64,000 bases of DNA from Alicyclobacillus sp. (GCA_023511725.1 JAIMAY010000008.1:33934-97933), one strand, 5' to 3'. Counted from the first letter of the stretch, positions 1-9,103 are shown. Made by a program: numbers and translations. The notes: generated from the sequence alone by a model not told the origin.

Positions 1-777
1 GCGCGCTCCGGACTTTGTCACGAGGGCAAGCAAGGCTGTGACGATGAGCAGCGCCTCCAAACCCTCACGAATCGGAATCATCGCGGCATCCCACACCGTG
101 TAGCCTGTCTGCGCCGCCAACGGCGACAGGTAGCTGATCATGTCGTCCAGGAGCGCCGTCGCACCGCGTGTATCCGGTGGATGGGCGGCCAACATCGCGT
201 TGACCGTCACCATATCACGCTCTGCCCTGTTGTAGACCGTGCTGGATTGGGCAATCACCTGCCCCTCCACACTGATCCAATTCTGGCGAACCTTCGCAAC
301 GTCGGAGAGGGCCTGCTGGACATCTCCACGCGCTGCGGCAGACCTGGTTTCTTGCAGCATGGCGATGTACTGAGCCAGCGATATATCCTGCCGATCCCCC
401 GGCTGATCCGTTGCATATTGCCCGGTGGCAAAGGCATCGCAGACCTCATCGAGTTCGGTGAGAGCTCTGACCACCGCTTGCGTGTCCTTCTGCACGAAGG
501 CGACGTCGACCTCGCCCATGGCGTTCTCTATGTCCGCGTACGCTTTGCCGGATTGCTGTTTGACACCGTCCTCCATCTGGAACCAGCGCTGATGAAATTG
601 GTCGTACGCCTTCTGCGCGTCATCAAGGCGATGCTGTTGTGCCGCCTGCAACGCCTGCTCCAACTGCTCGGCCGCCACTCCCACGTCATGCTCCGCCTGC
701 GTGTCGGCCCATGCCGGCTGGATGAGACCCAACCAGAGTGCAAACGCCAACAGCAACCCCATCATTCGGGCTGTCAC
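1..777 (-). CDS. FTR1-family iron permease, N-terminal part (runs off window)
   Basis: Only the first 259 codons are inside the window; the gene continues past base 1. It starts at GTG 777 with GGAGGAGG seven bases upstream. Residues 1-25 form a signal peptide ending in AWA. Residues 26-225 are a helical, extracytoplasmic domain rich in Gln, Asp and Ala. The visible part ends in the first membrane helix, which carries the REGLE motif (about residue 237) that binds iron in FTR1/EfeU permeases. The family imports iron after extracellular oxidation. The long N-terminal domain before the permease is common in Bacillota versions. A sigma-A promoter with a palindrome lies directly upstream. Confidence 0.85.
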   Translation of the reverse strand, partial: MTARMMGLLLAFALWLGLIQPAWADTQAEHDVGVAAEQLEQALQAAQQHRLDDAQKAYDQFHQRWFQMEDGVKQQSGKAYADIENAMGEVDVAFVQKDTQAVVRALTELDEVCDAFATGQYATDQPGDRQDISLAQYIAMLQETRSAAARGDVQQALSDVAKVRQNWISVEGQVIAQSSTVYNRAERDMVTVNAMLAAHPPDTRGATALLDDMISYLSPLAAQTGYTVWDAAMIPIREGLEALLIVTALLALVTKSGAR

Positions 778-856
778 CGGTCTTCCTCCTCCACCCGTGT
801 AGGACTATCCAGACACGGCTGTCGGGCCCCCAGATGACATCCACCGTGTCGCCCCG

Positions 857-885
857 ATTCTACGCGATGATAATTGACTTCTCAA
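857..885 (-). promoter_or_regulatory. Sigma-A promoter of the FTR1 gene with overlapping palindrome
   Basis: On the minus strand TTGAGA (885-880) and TAGAAT (862-857) are 17 bases apart. A perfect palindrome TGACTT-CTC-AAGTCA (875-889) covers the -35, and the spacer contains a Fur-like half site TGATAAT (868-874 on the plus strand). Iron repression by Fur is inferred from this and from the iron permease, not shown. Confidence 0.55.
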
Positions 886-1010
886 GTCATGTTTTTGGTG
901 CATGTTATGAAGAATTTATGAACGATAATACATATGGTTAGGTCTATCTAATTCAACACGCAGGGATAGGGCACCCCGGCCCTCTCGCGTTGCGTCCGGA
1001 CCGCGCCCCC

Positions 1011-1607
1011 TTACGACAAAGTGAACTGGATCATGTCCCCCGCTCCGATGGCAGTGGAAACCTTGCTGTAGCCGGGTTTCAGTGTGATGTCGAACACCAA
1101 CTCGTCGCCCGTCTGCCGAATGACCATCTGCTTGGCCCACTGCGAATCCGTCACGATGGTCTGGTTCAGCGGATACTTGCCGGGCAACGCCCGATGCAGC
1201 CCGAACACAAAGTGCGCCGGATTCCCAGCCTCAACGTGCGGATTGTCGAGTATGCTCTGGATGTTGGTGTGGGTTGTGGTCACAATCAGCGCGTTGTCCA
1301 CAAACTGAAGGCTCTCCAACACGGGCCGGTCGGCCGCAGTGCCCACCGTCTGGTTCCCCGTGGTGACGTTGCCTGCCGTCACGTTGCCGGTTGTGTCGTT
1401 GGCCGTCAAGACGTGGTTGCCTCCCGGCGCGGCCATGTTGGCCGCACTGTTGGTGGCGGGCGCCATGCGCGCAGCCGTGCCGTTTCCCGGCGGTGCCGCG
1501 GAGTTCCCTTCCAGACGGTTGCAGCCTGACACCCCGGCCAGTGTGGTGAACAACAGCAGTGCTGTCGCCACCTTGCACGGCAGGCGATGCTGACGCTTTT
1601 CGAACAT
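1011..1607 (-). CDS. Lipoprotein of unknown function
   Basis: This 198-residue protein has a lipoprotein signal peptide with lipobox LAGVSGC, so it should be lipidated at Cys29 and sit outside the membrane. After the Cys come about 60 residues of low-complexity linker rich in Asn, Thr, Ala and Gly with repeated (T)TGN motifs, then a compact C-terminal domain of about 110 residues ending in a beta-rich stretch. I do not recognise the C-terminal domain; a weak resemblance to AMIN-type beta domains is only an impression. The start ATG 1607 has GGAGGG nine bases upstream, but that ribosome site lies inside a strong inverted repeat. Confidence 0.75.
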   Translation of the reverse strand: MFEKRQHRLPCKVATALLLFTTLAGVSGCNRLEGNSAAPPGNGTAARMAPATNSAANMAAPGGNHVLTANDTTGNVTAGNVTTGNQTVGTAADRPVLESLQFVDNALIVTTTHTNIQSILDNPHVEAGNPAHFVFGLHRALPGKYPLNQTIVTDSQWAKQMVIRQTGDELVFDITLKPGYSKVSTAIGAGDMIQFTLS

Positions 1608-1612
1608 GCAAA

Positions 1613-1654
1613 ACGTCCCTCCTCGTCCTTTTCAGGATACACGAGGAGGGACGT
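1613..1654 (-). promoter_or_regulatory. 14-bp inverted repeat that sequesters the lipoprotein gene's ribosome site
   Basis: ACGTCCCTCCTCGT and its exact complement (1613-1626 and 1641-1654) flank a 14-base loop. In the minus-strand RNA the 3' arm contains GAGGAGGG, the Shine-Dalgarno of the lipoprotein gene. The hairpin is followed by TTTT and lies 70 bases after the GH130 stop, so it could be a weak terminator for that gene, a translational lock, or both. Confidence 0.6.
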
Positions 1655-1723
1655 CATCATGCATCGTGCGAAGACGCGTACTGACGAGCGAACCCCGGAT
1701 GGCTCGGAAGCGCATTGCGGAGG

Positions 1724-2767
1724 TCAGAGCCCCGCAGCCGCCACCGCCATGTCGTCTTCGTCCAGGTCTCCATCGAGGTGTACCACCCGCGGCGTCTCCA
1801 ACGCTTTCTCGGCCGCAGGGTCGTAGATGGCGACGCCGATTTTGGAGTCCGCCATACCGTAATACAGATACCAGGCGCCGCGGAACTCCACGAGACCCTC
1901 GACGAATACCACATGATCCACCTGACCGACGCACTCATCCACCGTACCCGGCGTCAAGAACGGTTCCTCGGTGCGCTGCAACACGCGCGTTGGATCCTCG
2001 CGGTCCAAGAGCACCTGGCCGGCACTGTAGCGGAGCTTGCCGAAGGCCGGATCCGCCGGATCCGTGATCCGACGCGCCGCATTGTAGAGCAGAAGAATCC
2101 CGTCATCCGTGAGCACCGGTTGCGGACCGGGCTCGATGAGAGCGCTGTCAAACGCTTCCGGGTGGATGCGAGGGCGGAGCACCGGCTCCTCGCGCGGGGT
2201 CCAGTGAATCAGGTCTTCGGACTCCGCCAGCCAAATGCACGTGTCACCGAAGTACATGATATACTTGCCGTTCACCTTCTCCGGCAGGATGGCGCCGGAC
2301 TTGGACCAGATGGTCGGATTGTCACCCTTCCAAGACGGAAACAGCATCCCGTGCTTGGTCCAATGCAGCAGGTCCCGAGACGTCGCCAGGCACAGGTAGG
2401 CATTTTGCCCGTCGAACGCCGTGTAGGTCATGTAAAATGTATCGTCAATGAGCGTCACGCGCGGGTCCTCGCACCCACCCGGATGCTCGTACGGTTCTGT
2501 CGGGTACAACACCGGTTCCGGGAATCGATCAAAATGGACGCCGTCCCGGCTCACCGCCAGACCAATACGGGACGTGCCGTTCCACCGACCCATGCCCTCG
2601 TAATCCTCCGCGCGATACAGCATCCAGACCTGGTCCCGCCACACCACGGTGGCCGGGTTGAACAGATCCTTCGCTTCCCAAGTCTCGCCCCGAGGGCCGA
2701 GAATCGGGTTGTACGCGTACTTGCGAAACGGACCGAGGGGGTATTTCACCGGCTGCGAACACTTCAT
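1724..2767 (-). CDS. GH130-family glycoside hydrolase/phosphorylase
   Basis: The 347-residue protein has the five-bladed propeller look of GH130, with repeated aromatic strands such as YRAEDYEG and SRDGVHF. It carries the motif GGCEDPRV at about residues 97-104, whose Asp is the family's catalytic acid. GH130 enzymes phosphorolyse or hydrolyse beta-mannosides such as mannosyl-glucose or beta-1,4-mannooligosaccharides in the cytoplasm; no signal peptide is present. ATG 2767 has GGGGG upstream. No sugar transporter is adjacent, so the exact substrate cannot be named. The next gene downstream is the lipoprotein. Confidence 0.85.
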   Translation of the reverse strand: MKCSQPVKYPLGPFRKYAYNPILGPRGETWEAKDLFNPATVVWRDQVWMLYRAEDYEGMGRWNGTSRIGLAVSRDGVHFDRFPEPVLYPTEPYEHPGGCEDPRVTLIDDTFYMTYTAFDGQNAYLCLATSRDLLHWTKHGMLFPSWKGDNPTIWSKSGAILPEKVNGKYIMYFGDTCIWLAESEDLIHWTPREEPVLRPRIHPEAFDSALIEPGPQPVLTDDGILLLYNAARRITDPADPAFGKLRYSAGQVLLDREDPTRVLQRTEEPFLTPGTVDECVGQVDHVVFVEGLVEFRGAWYLYYGMADSKIGVAIYDPAAEKALETPRVVHLDGDLDEDDMAVAAAGL

Positions 2768-2997
2768 CGGATGAACCCCCCATGTTTGCGAGACAAGCTA
2801 GATTCGTACTGACATCATCGCCGCAAACACGCCTTCGCCGCAAGGCACAATGCATGGCATGGTTGCCCCCTGCTGGCAAGCCAGCATCAGCCCCGGATCC
2901 GCCGCGGCCCCGGTCCATCGTATGCCGGCCCCGGTTCTGGCGTCGCGGCGAAGGCCCAGGTTCATCCGATGAAGACCGTATTTCCCACAACCGCTTG

Positions 2998-3675
2998 CTA
3001 CAGATTCCGGACAATCACAGCCAGCACGGCCGCTGGCCCATGGACACCGATGGCCAGGTCATTCTCGATGTCGGAGGAACGGCTCGGCCCTGTGATGAAG
3101 TGGATGGCGGACGGCATATCAGGCCCTCTGGTCAGCGCCTCGAGCGCCTCGCCCAAGCGCGTGTACAGCCGAGATGCCGGAATGATCACGATGTGCGTCG
3201 GCGGCAACAGGCTCACGCCGCGCCCCTGCGTCGGCGACGCACACACCGCCACGGTGCCGGTATCGGCGATGGCCGCATCGCATCCGGTGATCCCCACATC
3301 CGCCGCGGCCGTCTCGGGTACGCCGGCTTGGCCTGCCCCCCACACCACCGTCTCGTAAGGCGCCAGCACGGCCTGCAACCCGAGTTCCTGCAGCCAACTG
3401 TCACCCCACACCGCCACGCGCGCAGGACGCAGTGCAGCCAGCCGATCCCGCAGCCACCCCTGCAGCCCCGGCACGTCCTCCACCATCACTGCCTCGCCGC
3501 CAAGATCCGACCATTCTCGACAAAACCTATGCATGCGCTCCTCCGCCCCGAGCGTGTAGGACCTCCAGAACGCCGGCACACCCTCCACGTCACGAGGCGG
3601 CGGAGATGTCTGCGGTGATGATCTCCCCAAGCGATTCGCCACGCGCTGCAAAAATTCCTGCTCGTCCACCGTCAC
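2998..3675 (-). CDS. lutC: Lactate utilization protein LutC
   Basis: This is a 225-residue LUD-domain protein, the third subunit of the LutABC L-lactate oxidation complex. The conserved LUD stretch GITGCDAAIADTGT is visible in the middle, followed by SLLPPTHIVI. I place the start at GTG 3675, which overlaps the lutB stop by four bases (GTGA), with GGGGGGAGG just upstream; longer reading frames would run into lutB. It lacks Fe-S cysteines, as expected. It is the last gene of lutABC. Confidence 0.9.
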   Translation of the reverse strand: MTVDEQEFLQRVANRLGRSSPQTSPPPRDVEGVPAFWRSYTLGAEERMHRFCREWSDLGGEAVMVEDVPGLQGWLRDRLAALRPARVAVWGDSWLQELGLQAVLAPYETVVWGAGQAGVPETAAADVGITGCDAAIADTGTVAVCASPTQGRGVSLLPPTHIVIIPASRLYTRLGEALEALTRGPDMPSAIHFITGPSRSSDIENDLAIGVHGPAAVLAVIVRNL

Positions 3676-5087
3676 ACCTCCCCCCTGTTCTTGAGCCGCG
3701 CGTACCGTTCGCGGAAGGACTCCCGCGCGAGTGCGGGGAAGTCCCGGCTCACGGTCCAACCGGCAAGTGGGCCCAGCCTGCTACGGATGACATCACCCCG
3801 CCGAACGAGGACCTGTCCACGACGCGCGGTGCGCATGGCGATCCGGTAACGGCCCGGCCGGGCGAACGCCCAGGCAAAGGCGCGGAACGCGGATCGCTCG
3901 CCCGCCTTCACCCAGCCCCGCTCCACATTGCGCCTGCGAAGCGCGACCAGCATGTCGTGAAGCGGGATCTTTACGGGGCACGCTTCGTCGCACGCGCCGC
4001 ACAAGCTGGAGGCATAGGGGAGTTCGGCGTAGGTTGGATCGTCCCACAGCAGGGGACTCAGCACCGCCCCAATGGGACCCGGATAGACGGAGCCGTAGGC
4101 ATGGCCGCCGATGTGCCGGTAGACCGGACATACGTTGAGACACGCGCCGCAGCGGATGCAGTGGAGGATGGGTTGGAATTCGGGATCGCCCAAGGGCTTG
4201 GAACGGCCATTGTCGATGATCACCACATGCAGCTCCTCCGGGCCGTCCACCTCACCGGGCCGGCGCGGGCCGGTGATCACGCTCATGTAGGCCGTGAGCT
4301 TTTGGCCCGTGGCGCTGCGCGGCAGGAGGTTGGCCATAACCTCGAGGTCCGCGAAGGTCGGCAGGATGCGCTCCATGCCCATGGTCACGATGTGCGTGCG
4401 CGGCAGCGACGACACCATCCGCCCATTGCCCTCGTTGGTGAACAGGACAATGGATCCCGTCTCGGCAATTGCGAAGTTGCAGCCAGTCATCCCGACATCC
4501 GCCGTCAGGAACTTCTCGCGCAGACGACGTCGCGCGTAGGCCAGCAGTTCCTGCGTATCTGTGCCGAGCGAGGGATCCGCACCGTCCCGTACGAACAGCT
4601 CGCGGATCTGCTGACGGTTCTTGTGGATGCACGGCATGATGATGTGCGATGGCATCTCCCCAGCGAGCTGGATGATGAACTCACCCAGGTCCGTCTCCAC
4701 CACCTCAACGCCGCGCTGGGCCAGTCGCGCGTTGATGTGAATCTCCTCGGAGACCATCGACTTCGACTTCACCACCCGGCGTGCGGATTGCTCCGCCACG
4801 ATACGCTCGATGATCCCCGCGGCCTCTTCGCCATCTCGCGCGAAGTGAACCTGCCCGCCGCGTTCCCGCACGCGCTGCGCGAACTGGCTGAGGTAGTAAT
4901 CCAGATGCTGAATCGTGTGTTCCCGGATGGCTCGGGCCTGCTCACGCCACGCCTCCCAGTGACCGAGCTGGTCCGACGCGGCGCGCTTTCGTCCCTTCAG
5001 CCGATCCGTCGTAAACCGCACCGCCGCCCTCAGGAATTCATCCTGCAGCGCCTGGCGACTGCGCGCCACCAGACCGCCGTCCGTCAT
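3672..5087 (-). CDS. lutB: Lactate utilization iron-sulfur protein LutB
   Basis: The 471-residue protein combines an N-terminal LUD domain (motif GMTGCNFAIAETG) with a C-terminal ferredoxin-like domain carrying two 4Fe-4S motifs, CIRCGACLNVCP and CGACDEACP. In LutABC it passes electrons from L-lactate oxidation to pyruvate. ATG 5087 overlaps the lutA stop (ATGA) and has GGGAGG upstream, so translation is coupled to lutA. Length and domain order match B. subtilis LutB. Confidence 0.93.
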   Translation of the reverse strand: MTDGGLVARSRQALQDEFLRAAVRFTTDRLKGRKRAASDQLGHWEAWREQARAIREHTIQHLDYYLSQFAQRVRERGGQVHFARDGEEAAGIIERIVAEQSARRVVKSKSMVSEEIHINARLAQRGVEVVETDLGEFIIQLAGEMPSHIIMPCIHKNRQQIRELFVRDGADPSLGTDTQELLAYARRRLREKFLTADVGMTGCNFAIAETGSIVLFTNEGNGRMVSSLPRTHIVTMGMERILPTFADLEVMANLLPRSATGQKLTAYMSVITGPRRPGEVDGPEELHVVIIDNGRSKPLGDPEFQPILHCIRCGACLNVCPVYRHIGGHAYGSVYPGPIGAVLSPLLWDDPTYAELPYASSLCGACDEACPVKIPLHDMLVALRRRNVERGWVKAGERSAFRAFAWAFARPGRYRIAMRTARRGQVLVRRGDVIRSRLGPLAGWTVSRDFPALARESFRERYARLKNRGEV

Positions 5088-5827
5088 GCCACGCCGCCTC
5101 CCTTCTGCATGCCAGCCCACAGCAGCTCTGCCAAGTGCATCACCCGCACCGGCGCGCCACGCCGCCGCAGCCGGCCGCCGATGTTCATCAGGCAGCCCAT
5201 GTCCGTGCCGACAAGGATGGGGGCGTCCGTTTCGAGGACGTGATCAGCCTTTTCATCGACCATGGCCGTCGAGATCTCCCCCAGCTTCACCGAGAAGGTG
5301 CCGCCGAACCCACAGCAGTCCTGCGCGTGCGGCAACTCCACCAACTCCAACCCGCGCACGGCCCGCAACAGCAGCTCAGGCTCGTCCCGCACCCCCAGCA
5401 GGCGCATGCCGTGGCAGGAGGGATGATACGTGACGCGCGCCGGATACTCGGCGCCGAGGTCAGTCACGCCGAGCACACGCACGAGAAACTGCGAGAATTC
5501 GTAGGTTTTGCTCGCCAGCGCCTCCGCCTTGGCCAACGCCGCCGGGCTCGAGGCGAACAGGCGACGGTAGTCGTGGTGGATCATCCCGGCGCATGAGCCG
5601 GACGGGGTCACCACATAGTCGGCATCCTCGCAGTTCTCGAGCAGCGTCTGCGCCACCGCCTGTGCCTCGGGCCAATACCCGCTGTTGTACGCCGGTTGCC
5701 CGCAGCACGTCTGCCCTTCCGGCAGATACGTCTCCACGCCCAGCCGATGCAGGATCCGAACCATGGCCTCCCCGACATCCGGGAAGAAGTTGTCCATCAA
5801 ACACGTGGCGAAGATCGCGGCGCGCAC
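5084..5827 (-). CDS. lutA: Lactate utilization protein LutA
   Basis: This 247-residue protein has two CCG domains (CCGQPAYNSGY and CCGFGGTFSVK), the cysteine-rich units of GlcF/LutA-type oxidoreductase subunits. It is the first gene of lutABC. GTG 5827 has GAGGGAGG at good distance. The substrate is assumed to be L-lactate from the conserved three-gene set. No lactate permease or LutR-type regulator is adjacent. Confidence 0.93.
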   Translation of the reverse strand: MRAAIFATCLMDNFFPDVGEAMVRILHRLGVETYLPEGQTCCGQPAYNSGYWPEAQAVAQTLLENCEDADYVVTPSGSCAGMIHHDYRRLFASSPAALAKAEALASKTYEFSQFLVRVLGVTDLGAEYPARVTYHPSCHGMRLLGVRDEPELLLRAVRGLELVELPHAQDCCGFGGTFSVKLGEISTAMVDEKADHVLETDAPILVGTDMGCLMNIGGRLRRRGAPVRVMHLAELLWAGMQKGGGVA

Positions 5828-5879
5828 CCCAGCGCCTCCCTCTGTGTTCTATCCTCACATGCAAGCATACACCGCGCGC

Positions 5880-5933
5880 AAAAAAAGCTACAGCCCATGG
5901 CGACTGCGCATGCGTCACCACGGGCTGCAGCTT
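5880..5933 (-). terminator. Rho-independent terminator after ahpF
   Basis: On the minus strand AAGCTGCAGCCCGTGG pairs, with minor mismatches, with CCATGGGCTGTAGCTT and is followed by a run of seven T. It lies 15 bases after the ahpF stop and separates ahpCF from lutABC. Confidence 0.85.
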
Positions 5934-5948
5934 CGATATCAGTGCGCC

Positions 5949-7478
5949 TCAGTGTCGGATCAGGTAATCGAATGCGCTCAGCGCCGCTGTGGCACCTGAT
6001 CCCATCGAGATGATGATCTGCTTGTACGGACTGTTGGTGCAGTCGCCGGCGGCGAACACACCGGGTACGCTGGTCGCGCCGCGCGAGTCCACGATGATCT
6101 CCCCCAGCCGCGTTCGCTCCAGCACATCTCCAACCCACTCGGTGTTGGGCACGAGCCCAATCTGCACGAACACGCCATCCAACTTGATGTGGTGGGTTTC
6201 CTCCGTGTCCCTGTCCTTGTAGGTCAGACCCGTGACCCGGTCGGTACCGTGGATCTCGGTGGTGGCCACGTTGGTCAGCAGCGTCACATTGGGCAGGCTG
6301 AACAGCCGCTTTTGCAACACGTCGTCCGCCTTGAGCTGCGGCAAGAACTCGAGGACGGTGACGTGGCGCGCGAGGCCGGCCAGATCAATGGCGGCTTCGA
6401 TGCCCGAGTTTCCGCCGCCAATCACGGCCACATCCTTACCTTCAAACAACGGGCCGTCACAATGCGGACAATAGGCCACGCCACGGGTCTTGAACTCCGC
6501 CTCTCCCGGCACACCGAGCTCACGCCAACGGGCACCGGTCGCGATGATCACCGTCTTCCCCTTCAAGACCGCGCCGCTCTCCAGCTCGACCTCCACAAGA
6601 TCACCGGGACGCAGACTCTGTGCGCGCTGCCCCTTGATGATGTCGACGTCGTACTGGCGGACATGTTCCTCGAGGTTGGCGGCGAGCTTCGTCCCTTCCG
6701 TGTATTTGACGCCAATCAGGTTCTCAATCCCGAGCGTGTCCAGAACCTGTCCACCGAATCGATCCGTCACGATGCCCGTACGGATCCCTTTGCGCGCCGC
6801 ATAGATGGCCGCGCTGGCAGCGGCCGGGCCGCCGCCCACGATGAGGACATCGTACGGATCCCGCTGGTTCAAGTCAGACACGTCCGGCGAGCTACCGAGT
6901 TTCGCCAGAATCTCCTCGACATCCATGCGCCCGCTTGCAAAGGGCTCCCCGTTGAGATACACGGTCGGCACGGCCATGATCTGCTTGGCTTCCACTTCCG
7001 CCTTGAATACGGCCCCGTCAATCATGGTGTGTCGCACGGAGGGATTCAGCACGCTCATCAGGTTCAGTGCCTGCACCACGTCCGGGCAGTTGTTGCAACT
7101 GAGGCTCACGTACGTCTCGAAGTTGTATTCACCGCGCAGATTCTGAATTTGCCGGATCACCGCAGCGCTCACCTTCGGCGGGCGACCGCTCACCTGCAAC
7201 AGCGCCAACACGAGGGATGAGAACTCGTGACCGAGGGGCACGCCGGCGAACACAATCCCGGTGTCTTCTCCGGGCCGGTTGACGCTGAAGCTGGGTGTCC
7301 TCGGCAGTGAGCCGCGCTCCACGGTGATCTTGGAAGACATGCTGGTGAGCTCATCGAGCAACGCCAGCATGTTCCTCGATACCTCATCGGTGCCGGCGCT
7401 GACGCGAATCTGCACCGGCCCCTCCATCAACGCAAGATACTGTCGCAACTGCGTGCGAATCTCTTCCTCGAGAAGCAG
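5949..7478 (-). CDS. ahpF: Alkyl hydroperoxide reductase subunit F
   Basis: This flavoprotein disulfide reductase uses NAD(P)H to reduce AhpC. The N-terminal thioredoxin-like domain has the redox centre CNNC (Cys128/Cys131), followed by a GGGPAA FAD site at about 216, CPHC (337/340) and a GGGNSG nucleotide site. The start is unusual. An in-frame TGA lies just upstream, and the only codon with a good ribosome site (AGGAGG, nine bases) is CTG 7478. From there the protein is 509 residues, and its N-terminus ([14 protein letters not shown]) lines up residue for residue with B. subtilis AhpF. TTG 7448 is the next alternative. Confidence 0.93.
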   Translation of the reverse strand: MLLEEEIRTQLRQYLALMEGPVQIRVSAGTDEVSRNMLALLDELTSMSSKITVERGSLPRTPSFSVNRPGEDTGIVFAGVPLGHEFSSLVLALLQVSGRPPKVSAAVIRQIQNLRGEYNFETYVSLSCNNCPDVVQALNLMSVLNPSVRHTMIDGAVFKAEVEAKQIMAVPTVYLNGEPFASGRMDVEEILAKLGSSPDVSDLNQRDPYDVLIVGGGPAAASAAIYAARKGIRTGIVTDRFGGQVLDTLGIENLIGVKYTEGTKLAANLEEHVRQYDVDIIKGQRAQSLRPGDLVEVELESGAVLKGKTVIIATGARWRELGVPGEAEFKTRGVAYCPHCDGPLFEGKDVAVIGGGNSGIEAAIDLAGLARHVTVLEFLPQLKADDVLQKRLFSLPNVTLLTNVATTEIHGTDRVTGLTYKDRDTEETHHIKLDGVFVQIGLVPNTEWVGDVLERTRLGEIIVDSRGATSVPGVFAAGDCTNSPYKQIIISMGSGATAALSAFDYLIRH

Positions 7479-7492
7479 AGCGTCTCACCTCC

Positions 7493-8056
7493 TCAGATCT
7501 TGCCGACGAGGTCCAGGCTCGGCTTCAACGTCTGCTCACCTTCGCGCCACTTGGCCGGGCAGACCTCACCTGGATGATTGCGGACATACTGCGCCGCCTT
7601 GATCTTGTTGATCAGCGTGCTGGCATCACGGCCGATGCCGTCGGCGTTGATCTCGAGTGCCTGGATCACGCCGTCGGGGTCAATGATGAACGTGGCACGC
7701 TCGGCCACACCTTGCGATTCAATCAGAACGCCGAAGTTGCGCGACAACACATGGGCGGCATCGCTGATCATGGGATACGTGATCTTGCGGATAGCCGGCG
7801 AGGTGTCATGCCATGCTTTGTGTGTGTAATGGGTATCGGTGGAGACGGCGTACACCTCGACCCCCAATTGCTTCAGGGTCTCGTACTGCGCCTGCAGGTC
7901 CTCCAGCTCGGTCGGACACACGAAGGAAAAGTCAGCAGGATAGAAGCACAGGACCGTCCACCGACCCTTCAGGTCCTGGTCGGTGACCTCGATGAACTCA
8001 CCGTTGTGAAACGCCATCGCCTTGAACGGTTGTACCTGCGTGCCAATCAGCGACAT
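7493..8056 (-). CDS. ahpC: Alkyl hydroperoxide reductase subunit C (peroxiredoxin)
   Basis: The 187-residue 2-Cys peroxiredoxin has peroxidatic Cys47 in FVCPTEL and resolving Cys166 in EVCPAKW, both typical of AhpC. It reduces H2O2 and organic peroxides and is recycled by AhpF, encoded 14 bases downstream. ATG 8056 is preceded by GGGGAGG. A 130-base leader links it to a consensus promoter with a PerR-type operator, and the perR gene is divergent. Confidence 0.96.
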   Translation of the reverse strand: MSLIGTQVQPFKAMAFHNGEFIEVTDQDLKGRWTVLCFYPADFSFVCPTELEDLQAQYETLKQLGVEVYAVSTDTHYTHKAWHDTSPAIRKITYPMISDAAHVLSRNFGVLIESQGVAERATFIIDPDGVIQALEINADGIGRDASTLINKIKAAQYVRNHPGEVCPAKWREGEQTLKPSLDLVGKI

Positions 8057-8168
8057 GTGTCTGGTTCCTCCCCAATCCTTAGGTTTCGACCCATTCCCAT
8101 CGCTGCACCGCAGCGATAGAATGGTGACAAAGCTTGATACGGATTCCGTGATGATAACCACATCTAAT

Positions 8169-8222
8169 TTGTAATGATTATCATCTAGGACGGATTATAA
8201 GATGTTCCATTGTCTTTGTCAA
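8169..8222 (-). promoter_or_regulatory. Consensus sigma-A promoter of ahpCF with PerR/Fur-type operator
   Basis: On the minus strand TTGACA (8222-8217) and TATAAT (8199-8194) are 17 bases apart, a perfect consensus. Directly downstream at about +4 to +18 is a 7-1-7 inverted repeat, TTGTAAT-G-ATTATCA on the plus strand (8169-8183). It differs from the PerR consensus TTATAAT-N-ATTATAA at one base per arm. This is the expected place for PerR repression of ahpCF, and perR itself begins on the other side. Confidence 0.8.
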
Positions 8223-8266
8223 AGGCGGTCTGTTACAGTGGGGAAGGAATGAGGAGGGAACCTCCC

Positions 8267-8698
8267 ATGGATCCGGGAAAACTCAATGTGGTAGCCATGT
8301 TGAAGCAGGCAGGTCTCCGGGTGACCCCGCAACGGGAAGCCATCCTACAGTACCTGGTCGACACCGGGGGTCACGCCACCGTCGAGGAGATCTACCAAGG
8401 GGTCCAACCGTGTTTTCCGCACATGAGTGTGTCCACGGTGTACAACACGGTGAAGCACCTGGCGCAGGTCGGTTTGATCAAAGAGATTCACGTGGGGGAC
8501 GGTCCCAGCCGCTTTGACATGAACGTGCGGCCGCACCACCACCTGATCTGCAGGAAGTGCGGCATCCTTTTCGATTTTTACATCGACGAGCCGCCGCGGT
8601 TCCATCTGCCCCCCGAGGCTCAGGGATTTCAGATTGAAGACTATCACGTCGAGGTGCAGGGCATCTGCCCCGCCTGTCGGGCTGCGTCCGGTGAATGA
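8267..8698 (+). CDS. perR: Peroxide-responsive repressor PerR
   Basis: This 143-residue Fur-family repressor has an N-terminal winged helix (RVTPQREAILQYL) and a metal-binding C-terminal domain. The regulatory ligands are visible as His36, Asp84, His90, His92 and Asp103, each exactly one position before the B. subtilis PerR set. Asp at 103 points to PerR rather than Fur or Zur. Structural zinc cysteines are Cys95, Cys98 and the pair in CPAC near the C-terminus. ATG 8267 has GAGGAGGG upstream inside a tiny GGAGG/CCTCC hairpin. It is divergent from ahpCF and probably controls it by H2O2-driven oxidation of the bound iron protein. Confidence 0.92.
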   Translation: MDPGKLNVVAMLKQAGLRVTPQREAILQYLVDTGGHATVEEIYQGVQPCFPHMSVSTVYNTVKHLAQVGLIKEIHVGDGPSRFDMNVRPHHHLICRKCGILFDFYIDEPPRFHLPPEAQGFQIEDYHVEVQGICPACRAASGE

Positions 8699-8726
8699 AA
8701 AAGAGGGGAGAACACGTCTCCCCTCT
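8698..8726 (-). terminator. Terminator of the small acidic protein gene
   Basis: A 10-bp stem AGAGGGGAGA/TCTCCCCTCT with a five-base loop is followed by five T on the minus strand. The same hairpin lies just after the perR stop and may also help stop perR transcription, though no T-run exists in that direction. Confidence 0.75.
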
Positions 8727-8788
8727 CTCCCATGGCGCGCGATGCGCCGCCCGGGTGGCGCTCGGTACCACCGCCGCGCCGCACGTCT

Positions 8789-8995
8789 TCACTCGGACGG
8801 CATGCCGTCGCTGATGGCTTCCGGTGGATTGTATCCGCCCGGCCGATGCGGGATCTCCGTCGCCACGCCGCCTTCGCCAGCCATGCGCGCCACCTGATCC
8901 TCAATGCTCATCTCTTCGTAGGCTTCTGTTTCATTCGTTGCCTGATCATACGCCTCGTCCCAAGCCGCCGGTGTGCGCTTCGGATCCTGCGCCAT
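8789..8995 (-). CDS. Small acidic hypothetical protein
   Basis: This 68-residue protein is hydrophilic and acidic, with no cysteine, signal or membrane segment. GGGAGGGGAG upstream of ATG 8995 and a clean terminator after the stop support a real monocistronic gene. It lies convergent to perR. I do not recognise a family; composition (Glu, Gln, Ala, Pro) resembles small stress or spore-associated proteins, but this is only an impression. Confidence 0.65.
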   Translation of the reverse strand: MAQDPKRTPAAWDEAYDQATNETEAYEEMSIEDQVARMAGEGGVATEIPHRPGGYNPPEAISDGMPSE

Positions 8996-9103
8996 ACTGC
9001 GCTCCCCTCCCTTGAGATCAGCGCCTAGTATGACGCACGCCAGCGCACCTTATGCGCGGTGCGGACCTCAGCGATGCCCGCGAGCATGTTCACACAGGGC
9101 GGC

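Noticed and set aside
2871..2886. Palindrome TGCTGGC-AA-GCCAGCA between lutC and the GH130 gene as a terminator
   Set aside because: Perfect but short stem, two-base loop and no T-run on either strand; the 230-bp gap holds nothing else I can support.
3432..5243. A 600-codon plus-strand frame over lutB and lutC
   Set aside because: Antisense shadow; lutB and lutC carry clear Fe-S and LUD motifs on the other strand.
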